DNA of 64,000 nt, taken from assembly GCF_036010325.1 (NCBI RefSeq), contig NZ_CP108549.1, forward strand, positions 7,936,001 through 8,000,000. Direction: 5' to 3'. This document shows positions 9,018-17,362 of this stretch, in pieces. This DNA comes from Streptomyces sp. NBC_01210 (GTDB lineage: Bacteria > Actinomycetota > Actinomycetes > Streptomycetales > Streptomycetaceae). The notes under the pieces were generated by a model, which was given only the letters and a program-made list of their open reading frames with translations, made no database searches and was not told the DNA's origin. The stretch's first letter is position 1, and each line of letters opens with the position of its first letter. The position numbers and the translations under genes are program-made.

Positions 9018-10199
9018 GTGACCGGCACTGGTTCCCCCCACCCGCTGAGCTCTCGGCTGCGCTCGCTGCGACCCGCCGCATTCGGCGCCGACCCGGCCGG
9101 AGAGCGGTGGGAGCGGATCCGCCGCTCGCCGAACTTCGCGGACGGCTCCTTCCAGAACCCTGTGGGTGCCAGGACCAGACCGTCCGGCGGCTCCATGATC
9201 GAATTCGCGAAGATCTACTTCCGGAAGGAAGCCCGGGCGCACCGGTCCCCGGTCGGGCTCGTGCCCATCCATGCCACCACTCTCGCCGATATCGCGAAGC
9301 CTCCGGCCTCGGGGCTGCGGCTCACCTGGATGGGGCATTCGAGCGTTCTCGCCGAGATCGACGGCCGTCGGGTGCTCTTCGACCCGGTCTGGGGCGAGCG
9401 CTGCTCCCCCTTCCCCTTCGCGGGCCCCAAGCGGCTGCACCCCGTGCCCGTACCGCTCGCCGTCCTCGGTCCGGTGGACGTCGTCGTGATCTCCCACGAC
9501 CACTACGACCACCTCGATCTGCCCACCATCCGTGCCCTGGCCTCCACGGACACGGTCTTCGCGGTGCCGCTCGGCGTCGGCGCACACCTGGAGTACTGGG
9601 GTGTGCCCGCCGACCGGCTGCGCGAGCTGGACTGGAACGAGTCGACCGAGGTGGCCGGCCTCCGGCTGACCGCCACGCCCGCGCGCCACTTCTGCGGTCG
9701 CGGTCTGCGCAATCAGCAGCACACCCTCTGGGCGTCATGGGCCGTCGCAGGCCCCGAGCATCGGATCTACCACAGCGGGGACACCGGTTACTTCCCCGGC
9801 TTCAAGGACATCGGCGCGGAGCACGGCCCGTTCGATGCCACCATGATCCAGATCGGTGCGTACAGCGAATACTGGCCCGACATCCATATGACGCCCGCCG
9901 AGGGTATCCGCGCTCATCTCGATCTGCAGGGCGGGAAGCCGTCCGGCGCGATGCTGCCGATCCACTGGGGGACGTTCAATCTCGCGCCGCACCCGTGGGC
10001 CGAGCCCGGCGAGGGCACGGTCGCGGCAGCAGCCGCGGAAGGTGCGCGCATCGCGCTGCCGCGGCCCGGCGAGCCGTTCGAGCCGACCGCCGAGGGCATT
10101 CCGTCCGAGCCGTGGTGGCGCGCGGCGGCGACGGCGCCCGCCACGGGGTGGACCGCGTCTGCCGATACGGGCAGCCCCGAGGTGGCATCGAGCGCCTGA
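9018..10199 (+). CDS. MBL-fold metal-dependent hydrolase (NAPE-PLD/UlaG-like)
   Basis: A 393-residue metallo-beta-lactamase-fold hydrolase of the N-acyl-phosphatidylethanolamine phospholipase D-like group. The metal-binding signature is SHDHYDHLD near residue 158. Further ligands are ATPARHFCGRG, IYHSGDTGYF and PIHWGTF. A near-perfect AGGAGGT site (9010-9016) sits just before the GTG at 9018. The C-terminal 50 residues are Ala/Pro-rich and probably disordered. There is no signal peptide, so it is predicted cytoplasmic. Substrate unknown. Confidence 0.92.
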   Translation: MTGTGSPHPLSSRLRSLRPAAFGADPAGERWERIRRSPNFADGSFQNPVGARTRPSGGSMIEFAKIYFRKEARAHRSPVGLVPIHATTLADIAKPPASGLRLTWMGHSSVLAEIDGRRVLFDPVWGERCSPFPFAGPKRLHPVPVPLAVLGPVDVVVISHDHYDHLDLPTIRALASTDTVFAVPLGVGAHLEYWGVPADRLRELDWNESTEVAGLRLTATPARHFCGRGLRNQQHTLWASWAVAGPEHRIYHSGDTGYFPGFKDIGAEHGPFDATMIQIGAYSEYWPDIHMTPAEGIRAHLDLQGGKPSGAMLPIHWGTFNLAPHPWAEPGEGTVAAAAAEGARIALPRPGEPFEPTAEGIPSEPWWRAAATAPATGWTASADTGSPEVASSA

Positions 10200-10209
10200 T
10201 GAGTAGCGC

Positions 10210-10269
10210 CTGACCCTGCGGCGTCTGACCCTGCGGCGTCTGACCCTGCGGCGTCTGACCCTGCGGCAT
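10210..10269 (+). repeat. Four tandem copies of a 15-bp unit
   Basis: CTGACCCTGCGGCGT is repeated head to tail at 10210, 10225, 10240 and 10255; the last copy ends GCA instead of GCG. It begins 10 bases after the MBL-hydrolase stop codon and each unit contains TGA. It lies directly before a strong hairpin. Confidence 0.95.
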
Positions 10270-10275
10270 CCGAGA

Positions 10276-10307
10276 CCCCCTTCGCCGCCGTCGCGGCGGG
10301 AGGGGGG
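10276..10307 (+). terminator. Strong hairpin after the MBL-hydrolase gene
   Basis: CCCCC...CGCCGC (10276-10289) pairs with GCGGCG...GGGGGG with one mismatch and a short loop. There is no T-tract. It separates the MBL gene and its repeats from the conservon. The stretch 10308-10527 holds no gene and should contain the conservon promoter, which I could not pin down. Confidence 0.65.
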
Positions 10308-10527
10308 CAAGCCGGCGTTTTCGGGCTGGCGTACGAGGCCTCATACCAGAGCGGGACGAATGGCGGGCAAGTTTGTCAACTGCTCGTCGCACGTGCGCGC
10401 TTGGCGACTACCGTGTGTTGCCGGTGATCAGCGGTGGGCTCCTGTTGTGCATGACGAGCCCGCCGGGAGCCGAAGCTGACCACTTGCAGTACGCCGATTC
10501 CTGGGGCCCCACGTACCAAGGACGCTG

Positions 10528-12399
10528 ATGTCTCAACTACGCGCACCCGCCGCGCGGCCGGACCGCCGTGAGGGCGGGCGCCACGGCCGGCCAGGCGCCC
10601 GCTCCCTGTCATCGGCAGGGAGGCCGCATTCCGTGCCGTCGTCACCGGAAGCCCGTATACGCCCTCAACTCCTGCGCACCGCAGTCCTGCCCGCGGTCGG
10701 CACCGCGCTCATCGGCGCGGCCGCGGTGATCTTCGCGATCCGCTCCTCCGCTGCCCAGCCTTCCGCCAACCTGTGGGCCGTGCTCACCGGTTCCGCTGTG
10801 CTGGCCGTCGCTTCCGTGGCGGCGGCGGCGATGGGCGCGGACCGCATGGCCAAATCCGTACACGACCGCTGCGCCGCGTTGCGCCAGTCCACCGCGCGCG
10901 GACAGACCGAGCTGCGCACGGTGATCGAGCAGCTCAGACGGGGCGAAGGCCCGCCCGCCCGCAGGACACCGCAGCCCGCACCACCGGGCGGGGACGAATT
11001 CGATCTGCTGACACAGGAGTTGAGCCGTTCCCACGAGGCCGCTGTAGCGGCGGTGGTGCAGGCGTCCCGGCTCTCGAGCAGCGTCGGCAACGAACAGAAG
11101 GTCGAAGTATTCGTCAATCTGGCCCGTCGGCTCCAGTCCCTGGTCCACCGCGAGATCCAGCTGCTCGACGAGCTGGAGAACGAGGTCGAGGATCCCGAGC
11201 TGCTCAAGGGCCTCTTTCATGTGGACCACCTGGCCACCCGCATCCGCAGGCACGCCGAGAACCTCGCGGTCCTCGGCGGCGCCATGTCCCGTCGGCAATG
11301 GTCCAACCCGGTCACCATGACCGAGGTGCTCCGGTCCGCCATCGCAGAGGTGGAGCAGTACCCGAGGGTCAAACTGGTACCGCCGATCGACGGCACCCTG
11401 CGCGGCCACGCCGTCGCCGACGTGATCCACCTGCTGGCCGAACTGGTCGAGAACGCCACGCTGTTCTCCGCCCCGCACACTCAGGTGCTGATGCGCGCCC
11501 AGCACGTCACGGCCGGACTCGCCGTCGAGGTCGAGGACCGTGGCCTCGGTATGCCCGCAGTCGAACAGAACAAGATGAACGCCCTGCTCGCCGACCCCGA
11601 CCAGGTGAATGTCGCCCATATGCTGCAGGACGGGCGGATCGGCCTCTTCGTGGTCTCCGCGCTCGCCCGCAGACACGGAATCGCGGTACGGCTCCAGTCC
11701 AATATCTACGGCGGAGTCCAGGCCGTTCTCGTACTGCCGCAGGGACTCCTCGGTGCCGAGCCCGATGGACTCTCGCCGGCCGAGGCCACCACGGGGCGCG
11801 AGACCGCAGACCGCCCCACGGCCCAGCCCGACGCGGCGCAGGCGGCCGGGGCCCTGCCCTCGACCCCACCCCTGATCCCGCAGCAGCTTCACTCAATGCC
11901 GCACCAGCCACCGGCCTTTCACCAACCCCAACCCCGGCATCAACCGCAACCGCAACCGCAACTGGAATCACCGCCGCAGCTTCAACAGCCGCGGCGCGCA
12001 CCGGTGCACGCCACCCTCGGCGCAGACCTCCTCCCCCTACGCGGAGACCAGAGCGACCGTCCCAACCCGGCCGCCGCCCGCCCCGGCGTCAACCACTCGG
12101 CTCCCGCGGAGACCTCGTCCGCCGAACAGCCCGTCCACACCACGGCAGCACCGCCCTCCGACGGAACGGTGCCCAGCCCCATGGGCCGCCCCCAACTGCC
12201 CAAGCGTCGCAGCCAGGAACACCTCGTCCCCCAGCTCAGGGACGCCCCGTCGCACCGCAAGGACGACGAGAACACCCTCCACGACCCGGGCCTGATGGCG
12301 GCCTTCCAACGCGGCATCGGCCTGGCCGAGTCCCAGTCCGTCGCGGACCCCGCCCCACAGCCCGCCCCGCTGCGCCACGACAACACCCCCAAGGAGTAG
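10528..12399 (+). CDS. cvnA: Conservon sensor-kinase-like protein CvnA
   Basis: First gene of a four-gene conservon, which in Streptomyces encodes a membrane-associated complex likened to a eukaryotic G-protein-coupled system. It has 623 residues. Two transmembrane segments (about 48-72 and 82-104) are followed by a linker, a four-helix region with FHVDHLATRIRRHAENLAVLGG-like sequence (about 225-250), and a GHKL ATPase domain (about 290-400) with HLLAELVENAT and VEDRGLGM as N and G1 boxes. The last 210 residues are Pro/Gln-rich and low complexity. The start is set by AAGGA at 10518 before the ATG. Confidence 0.93.
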   Translation: MSQLRAPAARPDRREGGRHGRPGARSLSSAGRPHSVPSSPEARIRPQLLRTAVLPAVGTALIGAAAVIFAIRSSAAQPSANLWAVLTGSAVLAVASVAAAAMGADRMAKSVHDRCAALRQSTARGQTELRTVIEQLRRGEGPPARRTPQPAPPGGDEFDLLTQELSRSHEAAVAAVVQASRLSSSVGNEQKVEVFVNLARRLQSLVHREIQLLDELENEVEDPELLKGLFHVDHLATRIRRHAENLAVLGGAMSRRQWSNPVTMTEVLRSAIAEVEQYPRVKLVPPIDGTLRGHAVADVIHLLAELVENATLFSAPHTQVLMRAQHVTAGLAVEVEDRGLGMPAVEQNKMNALLADPDQVNVAHMLQDGRIGLFVVSALARRHGIAVRLQSNIYGGVQAVLVLPQGLLGAEPDGLSPAEATTGRETADRPTAQPDAAQAAGALPSTPPLIPQQLHSMPHQPPAFHQPQPRHQPQPQPQLESPPQLQQPRRAPVHATLGADLLPLRGDQSDRPNPAAARPGVNHSAPAETSSAEQPVHTTAAPPSDGTVPSPMGRPQLPKRRSQEHLVPQLRDAPSHRKDDENTLHDPGLMAAFQRGIGLAESQSVADPAPQPAPLRHDNTPKE

Positions 12400-12406
12400 A
12401 TGCACC

Positions 12407-12841
12407 ATGGTGAGCGATGTGCCGAACGGCCATGTCTCGGACCTCGACTGGCTGCTCAGCGGCCTGGTCCAGCGTGTGCCGTACACACGCAATGCGGTGC
12501 TGCTCTCCTCCGACGGGCTGGTGAAATCGGTGCACGGCCTGGACGCCGACAGCGCCGACCATATGGCGGCACTCGCCTCCGGCCTCTACTCACTGGGCCG
12601 CAGCGCCGGAGCGCGTTTCGGTGACGGTGGCGAGGTACGCCAGGTGGTCGTGGAGCTCGACTCCACGCTGCTGTTCGTCTCCACCGCCGGCTCCGGCACC
12701 TGCCTCGCCGTGCTGGCTGGGCGTGAGGCGGATGCCGCGGTCCTCGGATACGAGATGGCGATGCTGGTCAAGAGCGTACGGCCGTACCTGACCACCCCGG
12801 CCAGACAGTCGGCGGGGGCGCCGAGCGCTGCGGGGCAGTGA
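12407..12841 (+). CDS. cvnB: Conservon roadblock/LC7 protein CvnB
   Basis: A 144-residue roadblock/LC7-domain protein. It starts 7 bases after cvnA, with AAGGAG overlapping the cvnA stop. DLDWLLSGLVQRVPYTRNAVLLSSDGL is the typical domain beginning. In conservons CvnB is thought to modulate the small GTPase CvnD, acting as a GAP-like or scaffold partner. Its stop overlaps the GTG of cvnC, indicating coupled translation. Confidence 0.95.
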   Translation: MVSDVPNGHVSDLDWLLSGLVQRVPYTRNAVLLSSDGLVKSVHGLDADSADHMAALASGLYSLGRSAGARFGDGGEVRQVVVELDSTLLFVSTAGSGTCLAVLAGREADAAVLGYEMAMLVKSVRPYLTTPARQSAGAPSAAGQ

Positions 12842-13215
12842 ACGTGCCGGCCCCCAAGGACGGGCCATTGCTCGACGACGCGGCCGGCCGGCTCATCCGC
12901 CCGTACACGGTGAGTGGCGGCCGCACCCGTCCCACGACCGCGCTGGATCTGCTCTCCCTGGTGATGGCCACCGGAAGCGTGCCGCAGACGCATCTCGGCC
13001 CCGAGCACGCCCTGGCGCTCGGGCTGTGCGACGGGCCGACCTCGGTCGCCGAGATCTCGGCGCACCTCAGGCTCCCGGCTGTGGTCACCAAGGTGCTGCT
13101 CTCCGATCTCGTGGACTGCGGGGCCGTCACGGCGCGGGCGCCCCGCTGCCACGACTCACCCACCGACCGATCTTTGCTGGAGGCGGTGCTGGATGGCCTA
13201 CGACGACGACTCTGA
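12838..13215 (+). CDS. cvnC: Conservon DUF742 protein CvnC
   Basis: A 125-residue DUF742 protein, third member of the conservon. The fold has a winged-helix-like character: RLIRPYTVSGGRTRPTT is the family's N-terminal signature and LPAVVTKVLLSDLVDCGAV a helix-wing. The start is a GTG overlapping the cvnB stop (GTGA). Its end overlaps the first 23 bases of cvnD. Confidence 0.95.
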   Translation: MNVPAPKDGPLLDDAAGRLIRPYTVSGGRTRPTTALDLLSLVMATGSVPQTHLGPEHALALGLCDGPTSVAEISAHLRLPAVVTKVLLSDLVDCGAVTARAPRCHDSPTDRSLLEAVLDGLRRRL

Positions 13216-13807
13216 GCTTGCCGATGCCTTTCCCGCCGCGCTGAAGATCCTCGTCGCGGGCGGATTCGGGGTCGGCAAGACGACCTTCGTGGGAGCGGTC
13301 AGTGAGATCGAACCACTGAATACGGAGGAGCTGCTGACCCAGGTCAGCGTGGCGACCGACAGCCTGGACGGCATCGAGTCCAAGACCACCACAACCGTCG
13401 CCATGGACTTCGGCCGGATCACCCTGGACCGAAGACATGTGCTCTATCTCTTCGGAACGCCCGGCCAGGAGCGCTTCTGGTTCATGTGGGACGAGCTCTC
13501 CGAAGGCGCGCTCGGCGCGGTCATCCTCGCCGACACGCGCCGTCTCGAGAACTCCTTCTCCGCGGTGGACTTCTTCGAGCGGCGCGGCATCGGATTCGTC
13601 GTCGCCGTCAATGAGTTCGACGGCGCCTACCGCTATGACCCGGAAGAGGTACGGGCCGCGATCGACCTCAAGCCGGAGGTGCCGGTCGTGCTGTGCGACG
13701 CGCGGATCGCCGGCTCGGGGATAGGGACCCTGGTCACCCTCGTCCAGCATCTGCTCACCACCACCGCGGTGCCGGCCCCGGCACCGAGCTACGGAGCACC
13801 GACATGA
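13193..13807 (+). CDS. cvnD: Conservon small GTPase CvnD
   Basis: A 204-residue Ras-like GTPase. The P-loop is GGFGVGKTTF (about residues 23-32), the switch II/G3 region reads FGTPGQERFWFMWD, and the G4-like motif is VAVNEFDGA in place of NKxD, as usual in CvnD proteins. It probably binds GTP and docks to CvnA/CvnB at the membrane. It overlaps cvnC by 23 bases, and its stop overlaps the ATG of the GAF gene. Confidence 0.95.
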   Translation: MAYDDDSELADAFPAALKILVAGGFGVGKTTFVGAVSEIEPLNTEELLTQVSVATDSLDGIESKTTTTVAMDFGRITLDRRHVLYLFGTPGQERFWFMWDELSEGALGAVILADTRRLENSFSAVDFFERRGIGFVVAVNEFDGAYRYDPEEVRAAIDLKPEVPVVLCDARIAGSGIGTLVTLVQHLLTTTAVPAPAPSYGAPT

Positions 13808-14379
13808 CGTACGACCCGACCGGCCATCTGCTGCTCACTCCCGTCGACCGCGAGGCGCCCATCCGTGTGAGGCGGCTGCGTCAGCTGGGTTTCGGGGACC
13901 GGCCGGACCCGGCCTTCGACGAATTCGCGCACAAGCTCGCCGAGGTGACCGGCGCGCCGTACTCCATGGTCAACTTCATCGACGAGAACCGGCAGTTCTT
14001 CGCCGGACTGCACACCCCGGCCGGTACACATTCCGGAACCGACCTGGGTGCGACAGCCGCGGCGGGCGGCGGTGATGTCAGCCGGTTCATGGCGCGAGAC
14101 CACGGCTACTGCCCGCATGTGGTCGTCCGGCGCAAGGCCCTGGTCCTGGAGGACGTCTGCGACTATCCGCGGTTCGCCGGGAACCCGGTCGTGGACGAGA
14201 TCGGCATCCGTTCCTATCTCGGTGCGCCGCTGATCGACCGTACGGGGATCGCGCTGGGCACGATCTGTGTTGTCGCCACCGAGCCGCGGCCCTGGGGCCG
14301 GGCGGGGCTCGAGACCATCAAGTCGCTGGCCGCGGAACTGATCGACCAGATCCACCGGCGTGAGGACGGCGGCATCTGA
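13804..14379 (+). CDS. GAF-domain protein attached to the conservon
   Basis: A 191-residue single GAF-domain protein whose ATG overlaps the cvnD stop (ATGA). It should therefore be the fifth gene of the conservon transcript. FDEFAHKLAEVTGAPYSMVNFIDENRQFFAGLHTP is the classic opening of a phytochrome-type GAF sensor, and YLGAPLIDRTGIALGTICV its closing strands. It has no output domain, so it may feed a small-molecule or redox signal into the CvnA-D complex. That role is inference from position only. Confidence 0.9.
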   Translation: MTYDPTGHLLLTPVDREAPIRVRRLRQLGFGDRPDPAFDEFAHKLAEVTGAPYSMVNFIDENRQFFAGLHTPAGTHSGTDLGATAAAGGGDVSRFMARDHGYCPHVVVRRKALVLEDVCDYPRFAGNPVVDEIGIRSYLGAPLIDRTGIALGTICVVATEPRPWGRAGLETIKSLAAELIDQIHRREDGGI

Positions 14380-14401
14380 AGTCCCTCTGATCCTTGTGAA
14401 G

Positions 14402-14440
14402 TGACGTCCCCGGGCTGCCTCGCGCGCTCCGGGGACGTCA
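14402..14440. terminator. Bidirectional terminator between GAF and acyl-CoA dehydrogenase genes
   Basis: TGACGTCCCCG (14402-14412) is a perfect 11-bp inverted repeat with CGGGGACGTCA (14430-14440), loop 17 bases. It lies between two convergent genes. Confidence 0.85.
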
Positions 14441-14456
14441 TGCGCCGCGGGCCGGG

Positions 14457-15653
14457 TCAGACGGCGGCTTCCAGCCGGACCACGTCGGACAGCCGCTGCG
14501 ACCACTGGCCCTTCGCCGTGCCCAGCGCCACCTCCGCCAGGCGCAGCAGCTGTACGTCAGACGTGCCGGCCGGGGCGAACATATGGAGCGCGTCCCGCAG
14601 ATACCGCTCGATGGGGCGGTCGGTGAAGAGCCCTGCCGCGGCATGGATCTCCATGGCGTTGCGCGCGGAGTCGATCGCCGACTCGACATTGACCAGCTTG
14701 GCGTTCATCAGCTCCGCATCGCACGGCAGCCCCTCGTCGAGCAGATGCACGGCGTGGTACGCGGCGAGCCTGGAGGTCATCAGCCGGGACTGCAGCGTCC
14801 CCAACTTCAGCTTGATGGACGGCAGTTCATGGAGCGGCTTGCCATAGCGCTGCCGATCCGAGCAGAACCTCGTGGTCTCCTCCAGGATCGCCTGGTGGAT
14901 GCCGAGCGATACGGCGGTGAGGTTGGCGCGTCCGTAGAGCACGCTGGAGGAGTACGCCACGGCCAGCCCGTCGCCCTCCTCGCCGAGCCGGTTCGGCGCG
15001 GGGACACGGCAGTTGTCGAAGTGCAGCTCGCCGAAGCTGAAGCCGTGCAGGCCCATGGTCGGCTGCTGCTCGCCGACGCTGCAGCCCGGCCGGCCCGACT
15101 CCACCAGGAAGGCGGTCAACCCCCTCGACCCGGGTGCGGTCCTGACCACCACGCCGTGCAGATCACCGATATGGCTGTTGCCGACAAACACCTTTCGGCC
15201 ATTGAGAACGTAGTCGTCGCCGTCCCGTACGGCGGTGGCACTCATGCCCAGTACATGGCCGCCCGACTCGGGTTCGGTGACCGCTATCGTCGGGAGGCAG
15301 TCGCCCGCGGCGATGGAGGGGAGCCAGGTCTTCTTCTGCTCGGCGCTGCCGAAGTGGACAATCTTGGCAACGCCCAGCTGGGAGGCCTGCACCATCGCAC
15401 CCATCGCGCCGCTGACCCGGGACAGCTCCTCGATGATGATGGTCTTGGCGAGGTGCCCCATCCCCATCCCGCCGTGCTCCTTGCCGATCGTGGCGCCGAC
15501 CCAGCCCTGCCGGGCAACGAGCCGGGACAGTTCGTGGTGGACGGCACGGGATGCCTCCATCGCGGGGATCCGCGGACGTATCTCCTTCTCTGCGAAGTCA
15601 CGCACATGATCACGTAGTTGATGATGCAGTCGACCGGCGAAGTAACCGTCCAT
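14457..15653 (-). CDS. Acyl-CoA dehydrogenase-family flavoprotein lacking the usual catalytic Glu
   Basis: A 398-residue acyl-CoA dehydrogenase fold. FAD-binding and middle-domain motifs are clear (ATIGKEHGGMGMG, AVTEPESGGH, KVFVGNSH). The C-terminal helix region reads HMFAPAGTSDVQLLRLAEVAL. In classical members this is YEGTxxIQ with the catalytic Glu, but here the aligned position is Ala (about 362), and I see no Glu at the alternative helix-G position. It may therefore act on carrier-bound or other substrates, or not be a dehydrogenase. The ATG at 15653 is chosen over the longer frame (15743) because AGAGGAAGG precedes it by 7 bases. Confidence 0.88.
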   Translation of the reverse strand: MDGYFAGRLHHQLRDHVRDFAEKEIRPRIPAMEASRAVHHELSRLVARQGWVGATIGKEHGGMGMGHLAKTIIIEELSRVSGAMGAMVQASQLGVAKIVHFGSAEQKKTWLPSIAAGDCLPTIAVTEPESGGHVLGMSATAVRDGDDYVLNGRKVFVGNSHIGDLHGVVVRTAPGSRGLTAFLVESGRPGCSVGEQQPTMGLHGFSFGELHFDNCRVPAPNRLGEEGDGLAVAYSSSVLYGRANLTAVSLGIHQAILEETTRFCSDRQRYGKPLHELPSIKLKLGTLQSRLMTSRLAAYHAVHLLDEGLPCDAELMNAKLVNVESAIDSARNAMEIHAAAGLFTDRPIERYLRDALHMFAPAGTSDVQLLRLAEVALGTAKGQWSQRLSDVVRLEAAV

Positions 15654-16138
15654 CGCGAGCCTTCCTCTGCTAAACGCCTGCTCGGGCGGTTGTTCGAGCA
15701 GGTGGTGCATCGGCAGTGGTCTCGTCCCGAACAGGCCGACCACATCATGGTGTTGATCGTTTCAGGGTGGCACAAGATCGACGCCAACTCTGTCCAAAAC
15801 GGGGACCGTTGACGTTTGATTAAGGCTGTGTTCCGCGTGGTACGGGCCCGTCCGGTCCTGCCGTACGGCATTCCCCCTGTGCGTCTGTCTGCCACATGCC
15901 AACGGCAAAGGTTTCGTGGGCATATGGCACTGAGGGACAAACAGCCTCCTCAGACATGCGGAGCAGTGACATCCAGGAACACCAGCAGAACCGATACGGC
16001 GCAGACCTGGACCGAAAAGAACGCACTCCGGCCCGGCAGGCCGGCGGGGGACCGGCGGTCGGAGGTGCACATCCGGCGCTCGGGGCGCGCGGGGGTGTCA
16101 GCAGCGCGCGCCCCGGCGCGTACAACAGCCGGGCGCTG
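15654..16138. other. 485-base gap with palindromes, no convincing gene
   Basis: The left part should hold the acyl-CoA dehydrogenase promoter. TGCCGTACGGCA (15859-15870) is a perfect 12-bp palindrome. A larger imperfect inverted repeat pairs TGCCACATGCC (15890) with GGGCATATGGCA (15918). An ATG frame at 15896-16216 has no ribosome-binding site and no family I recognise. The palindromes look like operator or promoter remains of a gene that no longer exists here. Confidence 0.5.
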
Positions 16139-16675
16139 TCACGCCCGGTGTTCCAGTACGTCGACGGCCAGCTCACGCACCACCGACAAGTCCACCTCGA
16201 CCCCCAGCCCCGGTGAATCCGGCACCTGAGCCACTCCCTTCTCCACCCGCACCGTCTCCGTCGCGTACGGGGAGTCGATGAACTGACGGCCGTTGAGATC
16301 GACCGGAGTGTCGATCCCGTACGCAGCGAAGAGGTGCAGCGACGCGGCAAGTCCCAGATCCGAGTCGGTGAGCCCCGAACCCATCAGCCGCACCCCGCAG
16401 TCCTCCGCGAGTGAGCACAGCCGCCGTGACAGCGTGAGACCGCCACTGCGCTGCACCTTGGCGATCGCCACATCCACCGCCTCCAGCCGGACGAACGTCG
16501 CAAGATCGGTGGGGTGCCGCAGGCTCTCGTCGAGCGCCACCGGCACCGGGGAGTGCTCACGCAGCCGCCGCAGACCCGCGATGTCATTGGCCGGCGGCGG
16601 CTGCTCGAAGGCGCTGATCCCGATGGCGTCCAGCCGCCGCGCCATACGCAGTGCAGCGTCCACGGTGAACTACTC
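16139..16675 (-). pseudogene. Enolase-superfamily enzyme (MLE/dipeptide epimerase type), 5' half missing
   Basis: Only the C-terminal half of the (beta/alpha)7 barrel remains: VDAALRMARRLDAIGISAFEQPPP, then VPVALDESLRH with a metal-ligand acid pair, then the second catalytic Lys in AIAKVQRSGGL. The N-terminal capping domain and the first catalytic Lys (KxK) region are absent. An in-frame TAG sits just upstream of TVDAAL, so the gene is cut at about 16675. Full-length relatives have about 360 residues; 175 are left. Function should be lost. Confidence 0.82.
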
Positions 16676-16711
16676 ATTGCGCTCCCGGTGCTGGTGGACG
16701 GACCGTGATGT

Positions 16712-16725
16712 AGAAAGCGCTTTCT
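16712..16725. promoter_or_regulatory. Palindromic LacI-type operator
   Basis: AGAAAGCGCTTTCT is a perfect 14-bp palindrome with the central CG typical of LacI/GalR-family operators of sugar-utilisation genes. It lies 37 bases beyond the cut 5' end of the enolase-superfamily relic, so it may be the operator of the lost operon. No LacI-family gene is in this window. Confidence 0.6.
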
Positions 16726-16834
16726 GAATACGTTGCACAGCGTAGGTTCCCGCTATACAGGGGGTCAATGGGTCGGAAGAGCCCTGTGCGGCAACGGCGG
16801 GGCCAGTGTCAGTGTCGCGTCGTACCGTCTACGC

Positions 16835-17203
16835 ATGGCCACTGCTGACGATGTACGCAGGCTCGCGCTCTCCCTCCCCGACGCGATGGAGAAGCTCGCC
16901 TGGGGCATGCCCACGTTCCGCCTGAAGAGCGGCGGCAAGATCTTCGCCTCGCTCGATGACGACGACAAGGCGATGGGTGTGAAGTGCCCCAAGGAGGACC
17001 GGGAAGGGCTGATCGCCTCCGAGCCCGAGAAGTTCTTCATACGCGCGGGGCACGACGACAGCTACGCCTGGCTGCGGGTGCGGTTGGCGGCCGTGGAGGA
17101 CGATGAGGAGTTGTACGCGATCCTGCTCGACTCCTGGCGCCAGGCCGCACCCCGCAGACTGGTCGACGCCCACCCTGAGCTGGGGCAGGCGCCGGCGAGC
17201 TAG
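16835..17203 (+). CDS. MmcQ/YjbR family protein
   Basis: A 122-residue protein of the MmcQ/YjbR (CyaY-like fold) family, often annotated as DNA-binding without proof. Family features are LPDAMEKLAWGMPTFRL at the start, GKIFASLDDDDKAMGVKC, and FIRAGHDDSYAWLRVRL. The ATG at 16835 fits family length; a frame open from 16733 adds 34 unlikely residues. The stop codon at 17201 abuts the transketolase relic. Confidence 0.85.
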   Translation: MATADDVRRLALSLPDAMEKLAWGMPTFRLKSGGKIFASLDDDDKAMGVKCPKEDREGLIASEPEKFFIRAGHDDSYAWLRVRLAAVEDDEELYAILLDSWRQAAPRRLVDAHPELGQAPAS

Positions 17204-17362
17204 CCACTCCCGGATCCCCGCGTTGATCACCCGTTCCGGCTGCCGGCGCTCCGCCCCGTCGAAGCCCTCCCTGCTGATCTCGGGCGGCATGAGAGCCGGC
17301 CGTGGATCTTGGTCCAGTAGTCCCGATGTCGTCGGGGCGAACCGGTCGCGCAGGGTGTCCAT
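17204..17362 (-). pseudogene. Relic of transketolase C-terminal subunit gene
   Basis: From an ATG at 17362 the minus strand reads MDTLRDRFAPTTSGLLDQD, then a segment ending GFDGAERRQPERVINAGIRE. This is the start of the pyrimidine-binding (C-terminal) subunit of split transketolases, including the RxxRVINxGIRE signature. After GIRE the similarity stops at the end of the MmcQ gene. About 50 of about 300 codons remain, so it is a deletion relic. Confidence 0.72.

Noticed and set aside
10210..10269. Tandem repeats as a CRISPR array
   Set aside because: The units are contiguous without spacers, and no cas genes are present. The same applies to 23005-23067 and 48678-48743.
15896..16216. 106-codon plus-strand open frame as a small gene
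   Set aside because: No ribosome-binding site, starts inside an inverted repeat, runs into the antisense of the enolase-superfamily relic, and shows no recognisable family.
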